In this document: positions 1 through 6,366 of the stretch, in pieces | Position numbering within the stretch: position 1 is the stretch's first letter | How the letters are laid out: every line of letters begins with the position of its first letter | Assembly: GCA_024409165.1 (NCBI GenBank) | Contig: JAKSUE010000083.1 | Location: 1-6,409, forward strand | Direction: 5' to 3' | Length of the DNA stretch: 6,409 nt | DNA from: an archaeon | Lineage (GTDB): Archaea; Methanobacteriota; Methanobacteria; Methanobacteriales; Methanobacteriaceae | Program-made: the position numbers and the translations under genes | Notes under the pieces: generated by a model | The model's database searches: none | Told to the model about the DNA's origin: nothing | Seen by the model: the letters and a program-made list of their open reading frames with translations, nothing else

Positions 1-60
1 GCTATTTACGGTTTCTTGATTGCTATCTTACTCATGGTATTCGGTGGAATATTAGCTTAA
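1..60 (+). CDS. atpK: A-type ATP synthase subunit K (c-ring proteolipid), C-terminal fragment
   Basis: The open frame from base 1 encodes 19 residues, AIYGFLIAILLMVFGGILA, then TAA at 58-60. The gene is cut by the left edge of the window. The hydrophobic stretch with a short small-residue end matches the last transmembrane helix of the archaeal proteolipid that forms the membrane rotor ring. The Ala-Ile-Tyr-Gly start fits the segment just after the ion-binding site in this family, where a Gln/Glu cluster precedes the conserved Tyr. The ion-binding carboxylate lies upstream, so Na+ versus H+ specificity and the number of hairpins cannot be judged here. Its position directly before the E gene agrees with the usual H-I-K-E-C-F-A-B-D order. 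The identification rests on a short sequence plus strong context. Confidence 0.85.
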   Translation, partial: AIYGFLIAILLMVFGGILA

Positions 61-66
61 GGAGGT
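59..66 (+). promoter_or_regulatory. Shine-Dalgarno of atpE abutting the atpK stop codon
   Basis: AAGGAGGT begins within the TAA stop of atpK (58-60) and lies 7 bases before the atpE ATG at 74. It is a near-complete match to the anti-Shine-Dalgarno end of archaeal 16S rRNA. It fixes the E start and suggests that ribosomes finishing K are handed directly to E. Confidence 0.8.
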
Positions 67-73
67 CCATTTT

Positions 74-754
74 ATGAGCTCTGGGGCAGAAAAAATTGTC
101 TCTACTATTATGGCTGAAGCTCAAGTAAAAGCAGATGAAAATAAAGCTGAAGCTCAAGCTAAATGTGATGCTATCCTTGCGGATGGTGAAAAAAGAGCAG
201 CAGCAGAAAAAGATAAAATCTTAAATGATGCAGCTAAACAAGCAGATTTAAGATATCAACAAATTATTTCTGAAGCTAAAATGAATGGGCGTAGAGCTGA
301 ATTAGAGGCAAAAGAAGAAGTAATCGAGGCAGCTTTTAATAAAGCTACTGAAGAGTTAACAAATATAGCTAATTCCAACAGTGAAGAATATACTGAAGCT
401 TTAGTTGAAATGATTAAAGAAGCAGCTACTGAAATTGGTGGTGGAGATTTAATTGTTTTATTAAAAGCAGAAGATGCTGATAAAGTTAAAGGTAAATTAG
501 AAGGTATTGCTGATAAAGTTAAAGCTTTAATCAAAGGTAAAAGTAATTCTGTTAACCTTAACTCTATTGCAAGTGAAGTTTCTTCCGACTCTGGTGTTGA
601 AACCACTTTAGAAATAGGTGAACCTATTGAAACTATTGGTGGAGCTATATTAAAAACTAGAAATGGAGAAATTCAAGTTAATAACACTATTGAAGCTAGA
701 ATGTTAAGATTTAAGAAATCATTACGTTCAGATGTTGCAAAAACTTTATTTTAG
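74..754 (+). CDS. atpE: A-type ATP synthase subunit E (peripheral stalk)
   Basis: This 226-residue protein is the E subunit of the peripheral stalk. It pairs with subunit H in a long coiled coil that holds the A3B3 head still against the rotor. Residues about 1-105 are a charged Ala/Glu/Lys/Gln-rich helix with no proline, as expected for the stalk. The C-terminal domain (about 105-226) ends in the family's hallmark block: IGGAILKTRNGEI (188-200), then NNTIEARMLRF (203-213), which contacts the top of subunit B. The start at 74 has a strong ribosome-binding site. From memory, relatives in the Methanobacteriales are about 206 residues long. The excess here coincides with a tandem 11-residue repeat at residues 135-156. 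Asn codons are mostly AAT (9 of 13), unlike A and B. Subunit identity is secure; the interpretation of the extra length is inference. Confidence 0.96.
   Translation: MSSGAEKIVSTIMAEAQVKADENKAEAQAKCDAILADGEKRAAAEKDKILNDAAKQADLRYQQIISEAKMNGRRAELEAKEEVIEAAFNKATEELTNIANSNSEEYTEALVEMIKEAATEIGGGDLIVLLKAEDADKVKGKLEGIADKVKALIKGKSNSVNLNSIASEVSSDSGVETTLEIGEPIETIGGAILKTRNGEIQVNNTIEARMLRFKKSLRSDVAKTLF
476..541 (+). repeat. In-frame 33-bp tandem duplication within atpE
   Basis: Two adjacent 33-base units, 476-508 and 509-541, both begin GCTGATAAAGTTAAAG. Including the preceding T, 17 bases are identical (475-491 and 508-524). They encode ADKVKGKLEGI (135-145) and ADKVKALIKGK (146-156). The second halves have diverged at the sequence level but keep a Gly/Lys/hydrophobic character. 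The unit is exactly 11 codons, so the frame is preserved. It lies at the start of the globular C-terminal half of E, outside the predicted stalk helix. Confidence 0.8.
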
Positions 755-759
755 GAGAG
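754..759 (+). promoter_or_regulatory. Shine-Dalgarno that sets the atpC start
   Basis: GGAGAG starts on the last base of the atpE TAG stop (752-754) and lies 7 bases before the ATG at 767. It matters because it supports a start that includes the N-terminal membrane helix of C. The next in-frame Met is only at residue 113, well inside the conserved domain. Confidence 0.7.
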
Positions 760-766
760 ATGAAAT

Positions 767-1921
767 ATGGCTGATGAAATTGCTTTAATTATTAATTCTT
801 TAGGTCTTTCACCTGAAGCATTTATTGCTGTAATAATTTTAGCATTTGTTGTTATTGGTGCAATTATTGTAGTTGTTACTAGTAGACCAATTTTAGATAT
901 TTATCCATACCTTCATCCTAGTGCAAGAGCAAGAGCAAGAAAAGGAAGATTATTAAACGAAAAACAAATTTCTGAAATCGTTGAATCTAACAACGTTGAC
1001 GAAGTTACTAACTATCTTAGAGGTCTTCCAGATTACGCAGAATATGTTGATAATTACTCTCTTGACAAAGCATTAGATATTCAGCTTGGTGAAACTTATG
1101 ATATGGTTTCCAGGATGGTTCCTAAAGATGTCAAATCTTCATTTGCAGTATTAGCTAAAAAATCTGATATTAATAACATTAAAAGTTTATTCGCAGCTAA
1201 AGATGCTGGCTTAGATAAAGAAGCTACTGAAGAACTTTTAATTCCAACTGGTGCATTATACGAAGACTTATTACGTTTATCTGATGTTGATTCTGTAACT
1301 GATGTTGTTGCAGGTTTAGACGGAACTGAATATGCTTCTGTTTTAGAAGAAGCACTTCCTGAGTATGAAAAAACTAATATGGTTCTTCCTTTAGAAACCG
1401 CTTTAGATACTTACTACTCAGATAAATTAATGTCTGCTGCTGAAACTCCAGCTGACGAAAACACCCAAGTCCTTTATGCATATATTGGAAATCAAGTGGA
1501 TGTTGCTAATATTAAATTAATTTTAAGAGCAAAAGCAGATGGTTTAGATTATGCGACTATTAGTCCATACGTTGGTAATAATGGTTACCAATTAAGAGAA
1601 TGGAAACTTAAAGACCTTATGGAATCTGAAAGTGTTGAAGGAGTTGTTTCCAGTTTAGAAGGAACTAAATTCGCTCCTGTTCTCGCTGAAGTTCTTCCAA
1701 AATACAATGAGACTGGATCTGTTGCTCTCTTTGAAAAAGCTTTAGATAAATTTTTAGTAGAATCTGCTAAATCTTACTCTATGAGAAAACCTTTAGGTGT
1801 AGGTCCTATTATTGGATTCTTATCTCAAAAAGAAGTAGAAGTAAGAAACTTAAAAATTATCGCAAGAGCTAAAAGAGAAAAAGACTTCCCAGTTGATAAA
1901 ATTAGGGAGATGTTAGTATGA
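767..1921 (+). CDS. atpC: A-type ATP synthase subunit C with N-terminal transmembrane helix
   Basis: This 384-residue protein is the C subunit (the homologue of eukaryotic V-ATPase subunit d). It is a funnel-shaped socket that couples the central shaft D/F to the K ring. Residues about 18-38 are an uninterrupted hydrophobic segment (FIAVIILAFVVIGAIIVVV), a clear transmembrane helix. It is acidic before (ADE) and Arg-rich after (R40, then R54-R61), which predicts N-outside and domain-inside. The usual family start begins only at about YPYLHPSARARARKGRLL (46-63). Three homologous helical repeats are visible at about 67-155, 160-262 and 280-380. Repeats 2 and 3 share the blocks GLDGTEYASVLEEALPEY (183-200) and SLEGTKFAPVLAEVLPKY (296-313), and all three carry an xNIK/xNLK..xxAK motif. 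Soluble homologues such as that of Thermus are about 320-350 residues, so the extra length is the membrane anchor. The stop codon overlaps the atpF start. Confidence 0.95.
   Translation: MADEIALIINSLGLSPEAFIAVIILAFVVIGAIIVVVTSRPILDIYPYLHPSARARARKGRLLNEKQISEIVESNNVDEVTNYLRGLPDYAEYVDNYSLDKALDIQLGETYDMVSRMVPKDVKSSFAVLAKKSDINNIKSLFAAKDAGLDKEATEELLIPTGALYEDLLRLSDVDSVTDVVAGLDGTEYASVLEEALPEYEKTNMVLPLETALDTYYSDKLMSAAETPADENTQVLYAYIGNQVDVANIKLILRAKADGLDYATISPYVGNNGYQLREWKLKDLMESESVEGVVSSLEGTKFAPVLAEVLPKYNETGSVALFEKALDKFLVESAKSYSMRKPLGVGPIIGFLSQKEVEVRNLKIIARAKREKDFPVDKIREMLV
1918..1921 (+). other. ATGA overlap of atpC stop and atpF start
   Basis: ATG (1918-1920) starts F and TGA (1919-1921) ends C in the -1 frame. 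This is the classical arrangement for translational coupling or re-initiation. A GGGAG at 1905-1909 can serve the F start. Confidence 0.9.
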
Positions 1922-2235
1922 GTGATGTCGCTGTAATTGGAGATATCGATACTGTCACTGGTTTTAAACTTGGTGGAGTTAAAAAAGGTATTATTGTAAA
2001 AACTAACGAAGATGCTGAAAATGCTCTTGATGAATTATTAAATGATGAAATTTCAATTATTATAATTACACAAAAGATAGCTGATAATATAAGAGAATAT
2101 ATTGATAAAAGAATTGGTGCTGAAGTTTTACCAATGATTATTGAGATACCAGATAAATCTGGTTCCTCTGAAGGTGGCTCTGACCAAATGGCTGCTCTTA
2201 TTAAGAGAGTTATCGGGGTAGAGATGGTTAAATGA
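1918..2235 (+). CDS. atpF: A-type ATP synthase subunit F (central stalk)
   Basis: This 105-residue protein matches subunit F, a small Rossmann-like protein that binds subunit D in the central stalk and modulates catalysis through a mobile C-terminal helix. The N-terminal signature VIGDIDTVTGFKLGGV (6-21) is diagnostic. It is followed by the strand SIIIITQKIADNI (46-58), the MIIEIPDKSG block (about 73-82), a Gly/Ser linker (83-87) and the C-terminal helix MAALIKRVIGVEM. Length is normal for the family. The ATG at 1918 lies inside the atpC stop (ATGA), with GGGAG at 1905-1909 as ribosome-binding site within the end of atpC, so translation is probably coupled to C. Its own TGA overlaps the atpA start in the same way. 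Confidence 0.96.
   Translation: MSDVAVIGDIDTVTGFKLGGVKKGIIVKTNEDAENALDELLNDEISIIIITQKIADNIREYIDKRIGAEVLPMIIEIPDKSGSSEGGSDQMAALIKRVIGVEMVK
2232..2235 (+). other. ATGA overlap of atpF stop and atpA start
   Basis: ATG (2232-2234) starts A and TGA (2233-2235) ends F. Unlike the other genes, no good Shine-Dalgarno is placed before this ATG. The nearest purine-rich stretches, GGGG at 2215-2218 and GAGATGG at 2221-2227, are poor matches. A therefore probably depends on coupled translation from F. Confidence 0.85.
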
Positions 2236-3986
2236 TTACTGAAGGAAATATTATTAAAATTGCAGGTCCTGTTATCGTTGCAGATGGGATGAGAGGAACT
2301 CAAATGTATGAAGTGGTAAGAGTAGGTGACTCTAAGCTTATTGGTGAGATCATTGAGCTTGAAGGAGATACTGCTACCATTCAGGTATATGAAGAAACTG
2401 CTGGGTTAAAACCTGGTGAAAAAGTAGAAAGTACAGGAGGTCCATTATCTGTAGAACTCGGACCTGGTGTAATGGGTTGTATCTACGATGGAATCCAAAG
2501 ACCATTAGAAGTTATTAAAGCATTAACTGGTGATTATATCGCTAGAGGTGTAGATGTACCTTCTATTGACAGAGAGAAAAAATGGACTTTTGAACCTGTT
2601 GCTAAAGTAGGTGACAAAGTTACTGTCGGTGATGTTCTTGGACAAGTACAAGAAACTTCTGCTGTACTTCAAAAAATCTTAGTACCTCCTAAATTTGAAG
2701 GTACTGTTAAAAGTATTGTAGCTAAAGGTGAATTTACTGTCACTGAAGTTATTGCTGAAATTGAAACTGAAGATGGAATTAAAGAAGTTCAAATGCTCCA
2801 AAAATGGCCTGTTCGTAAAGGACGTCCATATCAAGAAAAACTTGACCCAGATATACCATTAGTTACTGGTCAAAGAGCACAAGACACTTTCTTCTGTTTA
2901 GCTAAAGGAGGAGCAGCAGCTATTCCTGGTCCATTCGGTTCAGGTAAAACTGTTACCCAACAACAATTAGCTAAATGGGCAGACGCAGATATTGTGGTTT
3001 ATATTGGATGTGGAGAACGTGGAAACGAAATGACTGAGGTACTTACTGAGTTCCCATTCCTTACTGACCCAAAAACTGGAAACCCAATCATGGACAGAAC
3101 TGTTCTTATTGCAAACACTTCTAACATGCCGGTAGCTGCTCGTGAAGCATGTGTATATACTGGTATTACTATTGCTGAATACTTCCGTGACCAAGGTTAC
3201 GATGTAGCACTTATGGCAGATTCCACCTCCAGATGGGCAGAAGCTATGAGAGAAATTTCTGGAAGACTTGAAGAAATGCCTGGGGAAGAAGGTTACCCAG
3301 CATACTTAGCATCCAGACTTGCACAATTCTACGAAAGAGCTGGAAGAGTAATTACTTTAGGTCAAGATCCTAAAGAATCTTCTATTACTGTAGTAGGTGC
3401 AGTATCACCTCCTGGTGGGGACTTATCCGAACCAGTTACTCAAAACACCTTACGTATTTGTAAAGTATTTTGGGCATTAGATGCATCTCTTGCAGATAAA
3501 CGTCACTTCCCTTCCATTGACTGGTTGGAAAGCTACTCTTTATACGTAGAAAGTATTACTAACTGGTGGCAAACTAACACCACTGAAGAATGGAGAGCAA
3601 ACAGAGATCAAGCTATGGTTCTCTTACAAAAAGAATCTGAGCTTCAAGAAATTGTACAATTAGTAGGTCCTGATGCTTTACCTGATGCTGAACAAGTAAT
3701 TTTAGAAACTACTCGTATGTTAAGAGAAGACTTCTTACAACAAAATGCGTTCGACGATGTAGATACTTACTGTTCTCCTAAAAAACAAGCTGCTATGTTA
3801 GCTACTATTTTAGGATTCCACAAAGAAGCAAGTGCTGCTGTAGCTCGTGGAGCTAATGTAAAAGACATTGCTGGTTTACAAGTTAAAGATGACATTGCAA
3901 GAATGAAATACATCCCTGAAGAAGAATTCGAAGCTAAAATTAAAGAAATCCAAGAAAAAGTTGTAAAAGAATGTGCTGAGGTATAA
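2232..3986 (+). CDS. atpA: A-type ATP synthase catalytic subunit A
   Basis: This 584-residue protein is the catalytic subunit. Three copies alternate with B in the head and make or hydrolyse ATP. In order it has: an N-terminal beta-barrel (about 1-70, starting MITEGNIIKIAGPVIVADG); the A-specific bulge domain (about 110-190), absent from F-type beta and from B; and the nucleotide-binding domain with P-loop GPFGSGKT (233-240, Lys239). The catalytic Glu is in GCGERGNEM (Glu262, Arg263) and Walker B is VALMAD (325-330, Asp330). These are followed by SPPGGD (392-397), the alpha/beta-family signature PSIDWLESYS (427-436) and a helical C-terminal domain. All catalytic residues expected are present. 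No intein interrupts the P-loop region, although inteins occur there in some archaeal A subunits. Length is typical. Asn is mostly AAC (8 of 11), which suggests selection for strong expression. Confidence 0.98.
   Translation: MITEGNIIKIAGPVIVADGMRGTQMYEVVRVGDSKLIGEIIELEGDTATIQVYEETAGLKPGEKVESTGGPLSVELGPGVMGCIYDGIQRPLEVIKALTGDYIARGVDVPSIDREKKWTFEPVAKVGDKVTVGDVLGQVQETSAVLQKILVPPKFEGTVKSIVAKGEFTVTEVIAEIETEDGIKEVQMLQKWPVRKGRPYQEKLDPDIPLVTGQRAQDTFFCLAKGGAAAIPGPFGSGKTVTQQQLAKWADADIVVYIGCGERGNEMTEVLTEFPFLTDPKTGNPIMDRTVLIANTSNMPVAAREACVYTGITIAEYFRDQGYDVALMADSTSRWAEAMREISGRLEEMPGEEGYPAYLASRLAQFYERAGRVITLGQDPKESSITVVGAVSPPGGDLSEPVTQNTLRICKVFWALDASLADKRHFPSIDWLESYSLYVESITNWWQTNTTEEWRANRDQAMVLLQKESELQEIVQLVGPDALPDAEQVILETTRMLREDFLQQNAFDDVDTYCSPKKQAAMLATILGFHKEASAAVARGANVKDIAGLQVKDDIARMKYIPEEEFEAKIKEIQEKVVKECAEV
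3978..3982 (+). promoter_or_regulatory. Shine-Dalgarno of atpB inside the end of atpA
   Basis: GAGGT lies within the last codons of atpA (its stop is 3984-3986), 6 bases before the ATG at 3989. It supports this start for B, whose N-terminus matches the family. Confidence 0.65.
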
Positions 3987-3988
3987 AA

Positions 3989-5374
3989 ATGAATGCTGAT
4001 ATTAAAACAAGAGAATATACAACCGTTTCTGAAGTTTCTGGTCCTTTAATGATTGTTGAAGGTGTTGAAGGCGTAGCTTATAATGAGATTGTAGAAATCG
4101 AAACTCCTGCTGGAGAAGCTAGAAGTGGACAAGTATTAGAAGTTAAAGATGACATTGCTGTTGTTCAAGTATTTGAAGGTACTACTGACTTAAACACTCG
4201 TGACACTAAAGCAAGATTTACTGGTGAAACTGCTAAAATCGGTGTTTCCAAAGATATGATGGGACGTATCTTTAACGGTACTGGTAAACCTATTGATGGT
4301 GGTCCAGAAATTATTCCTGATGTAGAACTCGATATTAACGGTAACCCAATGAACCCTGCATCAAGAGAATTCCCTGCTGAATTTATCCAAACTGGTATTT
4401 CTACCATTGACGGAATGAACACTCTCGTAAGAGGACAAAAATTACCTATCTTCTCTGGATCTGGTTTACCTCACAACGATTTAGCTGCTCAAATTGCAAG
4501 ACAAGCTAAAGTAGTCGGTAGTGACGATGAGTTTGCTGTAATCTTCGGTGCTATGGGTATTACTCACGAAGAAGCAAACTTCTTTATGAGAGACTTTGAA
4601 AGAACTGGAGCATTAGAAAAAGTAACTGTATTCATGAACTTAGCTGACGACCCAGCTATTGAAAGAATTCTTACTCCTAAAATGGCTTTAACTACTGCTG
4701 AATACTTTGCATTTGAATTAGGTATGCACGTATTAGTTATCTTAACTGACTTATCTAACTACTGTGAAGCATTAAGAGAAATCTCTGCAGCTCGTGACGA
4801 AGTACCAGGACGTAGAGGTTACCCTGGTTACATGTACACTGACTTAGCAGGTATTTACGAACGTGCAGGACGTATTGCTGGTAAAGAAGGTTCTATTACT
4901 CAAATGCCTATCTTAGTCATGCCACAAGACGATATTACTCACCCAATTCCAGATTTAACTGGATATATTACTGAAGGACAAATCGTACTTGCAAGAGATA
5001 TCCACCGTAAAGGTATCTACCCACCTGTAGATGTACTTCCATCCTTATCTCGTTTAATGAGTGGGGGTATTGGTGAAGGCAGAACTCGTGATGACCACAG
5101 TGGTGTATCTGACCAACTTTACTCTGCATATGCAGAAGGTCGTGAATTAAGAGATTTAGTTGCTGTAGTAGGGGAAGAAGCTCTTACCGAAAGAGACCAA
5201 AGTTTCTTAGCTTTCGCTGATGACTTTGAACAACAATTCATTACTCAAGCAAAAGATGAAGACAGAACTATTGTTGAAACTTTAGATCTTGGTTGGAAAT
5301 TATTAACCGTATTACCTAAAAACGAACTTAAAAGAGTTAAAGATGAATTTGTTGCAAAATACTACCCTGAATAA
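3989..5374 (+). CDS. atpB: A-type ATP synthase non-catalytic subunit B
   Basis: This 461-residue protein is the B subunit of the A3B3 head (homologue of F-type alpha and V-type B). It has an N-terminal beta-barrel (about 10-80), a central nucleotide-binding fold and a helical C-terminus. In place of a P-loop it carries SGSGLPHNDLAAQIARQ (156-172). The Walker Lys-Thr is absent, as expected for the non-catalytic B family. The family signature PPVDVLPSLS (345-354) is intact. Arg355, just after it, aligns with the arginine finger that B inserts into the neighbouring A active site. The gene follows atpA after a 2-base gap. Asn codons are AAC in 11 of 13 cases and other C-ending codons are frequent, so this looks like the most expression-optimised gene here. 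Length and sequence are entirely typical. Confidence 0.98.
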   Translation: MNADIKTREYTTVSEVSGPLMIVEGVEGVAYNEIVEIETPAGEARSGQVLEVKDDIAVVQVFEGTTDLNTRDTKARFTGETAKIGVSKDMMGRIFNGTGKPIDGGPEIIPDVELDINGNPMNPASREFPAEFIQTGISTIDGMNTLVRGQKLPIFSGSGLPHNDLAAQIARQAKVVGSDDEFAVIFGAMGITHEEANFFMRDFERTGALEKVTVFMNLADDPAIERILTPKMALTTAEYFAFELGMHVLVILTDLSNYCEALREISAARDEVPGRRGYPGYMYTDLAGIYERAGRIAGKEGSITQMPILVMPQDDITHPIPDLTGYITEGQIVLARDIHRKGIYPPVDVLPSLSRLMSGGIGEGRTRDDHSGVSDQLYSAYAEGRELRDLVAVVGEEALTERDQSFLAFADDFEQQFITQAKDEDRTIVETLDLGWKLLTVLPKNELKRVKDEFVAKYYPE

Positions 5375-5474
5375 ATGGGTTTGTATTTGATTAAATCTAT
5401 TCATTAGATTTGATGAGTTAATAAATTCATCAAAATTAATCTTTTATTCGTAAATATTATCTTAGGAGGATAGT
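5375..5474 (+). other. B-D spacer with two mutually exclusive hairpins
   Basis: This is the only long gap in the operon. Hairpin 1 pairs 5390-5399 with 5405-5414 (10 pairs, one G-U, loop TTCAT). Hairpin 2 pairs 5409-5419 with 5424-5434 (11 pairs, one G-U, loop AATA). They share bases 5409-5414, so only one can form at a time. In the hairpin 2 state, GATTAA (5389-5394) can also pair with TTAATC (5436-5441) as an outer stem. CTTTTATT (5441-5448) follows, which is weak as an archaeal U-tract terminator. The structures were found by eye with no energy calculation, and AT-rich DNA yields such pairings by chance. The region could modulate D expression, mark an mRNA processing site, or be neutral spacer. 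Confidence 0.5.
5464..5469 (+). promoter_or_regulatory. Strong Shine-Dalgarno of atpD
   Basis: AGGAGG lies 5 bases before the ATG at 5475. It is a full-strength ribosome-binding site, consistent with D being translated independently of B after the 100-base gap. Confidence 0.8.
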
Positions 5475-6158
5475 ATGGCAGAAGAAATTCTTAGTGGTAT
5501 TAACCCAACTCGTATGGAGTTACTTGCTCTTAAAAAGAGAGAAAAACTTGCAGTTAATGGTCACAGTTTACTTAAACAAAAACGTGATGCATTAATTAAA
5601 GAGTTTTTTGATATCTTAGACAGAGTTCAAGGGGTTCGTGAAAATGCCGAAAAAACTTTAACTGAAGCATATGTTGCTCTTACTGAAGCTCAAATTACCA
5701 TGGGTGATTTAGCTGTACAAAAAGCAGCATTATCTGTTAAAGAATCTGTAAAAGTAGATATTTCTTCAAGAAGTATTATGGGTGTTTCTGTACCAGTTAC
5801 TGATATGGAAATGGAATCAAGAACTTTAGTTGAAAGAGGTTATGGTTTTTCAGACACCTCAGTTCAATTAGATGAAGCTGCTAAAAAATTCGAACAAGCT
5901 TTAAAATTAGTTATTGAACTTGGTGAAGTAGAAAAAACTATTTATCTTTTAGCTGATGAGATTGAAGCTACTAAACGTAGAGTAAACTCTCTTGAGCACA
6001 TTATGATCCCTAAATTCCAAGCTACTATCAAATCCATTGATATGAAGCTCCAAGAAATGGAAAGGGAAAACTTCGTTAGATTGAAGATGATTAGATCTAC
6101 TATGGAGAAAAATGAAGCAGCTGCTTTAGCAAAAGCTCAAGCAGAAGCTGAAAACTAA
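5475..6158 (+). CDS. atpD: A-type ATP synthase subunit D (central rotor shaft)
   Basis: This 227-residue protein is subunit D, the coiled-coil shaft that rotates within A3B3 and transmits torque from the C/K rotor (functional counterpart of F-type gamma). The N-terminal helix carries the family motif NPTRMELLALKKREKLA (10-26) and LLKQKRDAL (32-40). The C-terminal helix carries TKRRVNSLEHIMIPKF (166-181), then a run through EMERENFVRLKMIR (194-207). Together these form the antiparallel shaft. The middle (about 85-150) is the less regular part facing F and C. The tail (211-227) is an Ala/Glu/Lys-rich extension of the kind that varies between species. Length is typical. It is the last ATP synthase gene visible. 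No G-like gene follows, in contrast to the Methanosarcina operon. Confidence 0.96.
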   Translation: MAEEILSGINPTRMELLALKKREKLAVNGHSLLKQKRDALIKEFFDILDRVQGVRENAEKTLTEAYVALTEAQITMGDLAVQKAALSVKESVKVDISSRSIMGVSVPVTDMEMESRTLVERGYGFSDTSVQLDEAAKKFEQALKLVIELGEVEKTIYLLADEIEATKRRVNSLEHIMIPKFQATIKSIDMKLQEMERENFVRLKMIRSTMEKNEAAALAKAQAEAEN

Positions 6159-6189
6159 TTAAATAATAATTTAAGAGTAAACATAAAGA

Positions 6190-6275
6190 TTTTTTATTAT
6201 TAAAAAACGAATTTGTTTTTCTTATTTTTATTATCTTTTTATTTTTCTATTTTTCTTATTTTGTTTTTATTTTTT
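6190..6275 (+). terminator. Multiple U-tract terminator region after atpD
   Basis: Repeated T-runs of 5-6 bases on the coding strand occur at 6190-6195, 6216-6220, 6225-6229, 6236-6240, 6242-6246, 6265-6269 and 6271-6275, starting about 30 bases after the atpD stop. Archaeal RNA polymerase terminates at such oligo-U tracts without needing a GC-rich hairpin. A weak inverted repeat, AAAAAC (6203-6208) with GTTTTT (6215-6220), sits just before several of them. The tracts lie on the strand expected for ending the ATP synthase transcript. Confidence 0.6.
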
Positions 6276-6290
6276 AGCTATTTTTTGAAT

Positions 6291-6298
6291 TTTATATT
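6291..6298 (+). promoter_or_regulatory. Possible TATA box for the downstream gene
   Basis: TTTATATT resembles the methanogen box A (consensus TTTAWATA). It is about 110 bases before the end of the window, within a gene-free leader. A start site about 25 bases downstream would give a 5' untranslated region of roughly 90 bases. In such AT-rich sequence, matches are common and TTTTTAATATT at 6331-6341 is an alternative, so confidence is low. No convincing BRE was seen. Confidence 0.2.
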
Positions 6299-6366
6299 TT
6301 TCACTTTTTTAATGATTATTTTAAGATTTGTTTTTAATATTCTATTTGAATTGTCATTTTTTTAAT

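Noticed and set aside
256..606. Antisense open frame of 116 codons within atpE
   Set aside because: It lies fully opposite the well-conserved E gene, has a Ser/Leu/Ile-rich composition typical of the complement of Glu/Ala/Lys-rich coding sequence, and shows no recognisable family.
1902..2303. Antisense open frame of 133 codons opposite atpF
   Set aside because: It spans the C/F and F/A junctions opposite three conserved genes. The low-complexity Ser/Ile/Pro/Thr product is a shadow of sense codon usage.
2435..2446. Second copy of AGGAGGTCCATT, identical to the atpE ribosome-binding region at 60-71
   Set aside because: In atpA it encodes the conserved Thr-Gly-Gly-Pro-Leu segment (residues 68-72). 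No start codon follows at a suitable distance, so it is a coincidence.
2900..2960. Possible intein in the atpA P-loop region
   Set aside because: GPFGSGKT (233-240) and flanks are contiguous and total length is normal at 584 residues; no intein is present.
2967..3194. Antisense open frame of 75 codons within atpA
   Set aside because: It is opposite the catalytic core of A, with no family resemblance.
4165..4422. Antisense open frame of 85 codons within atpB
   Set aside because: It is opposite conserved B sequence; shadow composition.
4453..4480. Loss of the P-loop Lys/Thr in subunit B as a possible inactivating mutation
   Set aside because: SGSGLPHN is the normal state of the non-catalytic B family, so it is not a defect.
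6312..6365. Short + strand frame of 17 codons in the T-rich tail
   Set aside because: The product is almost only Phe/Leu/Ile from T-runs, there is no ribosome-binding site, and it overlaps probable regulatory sequence.
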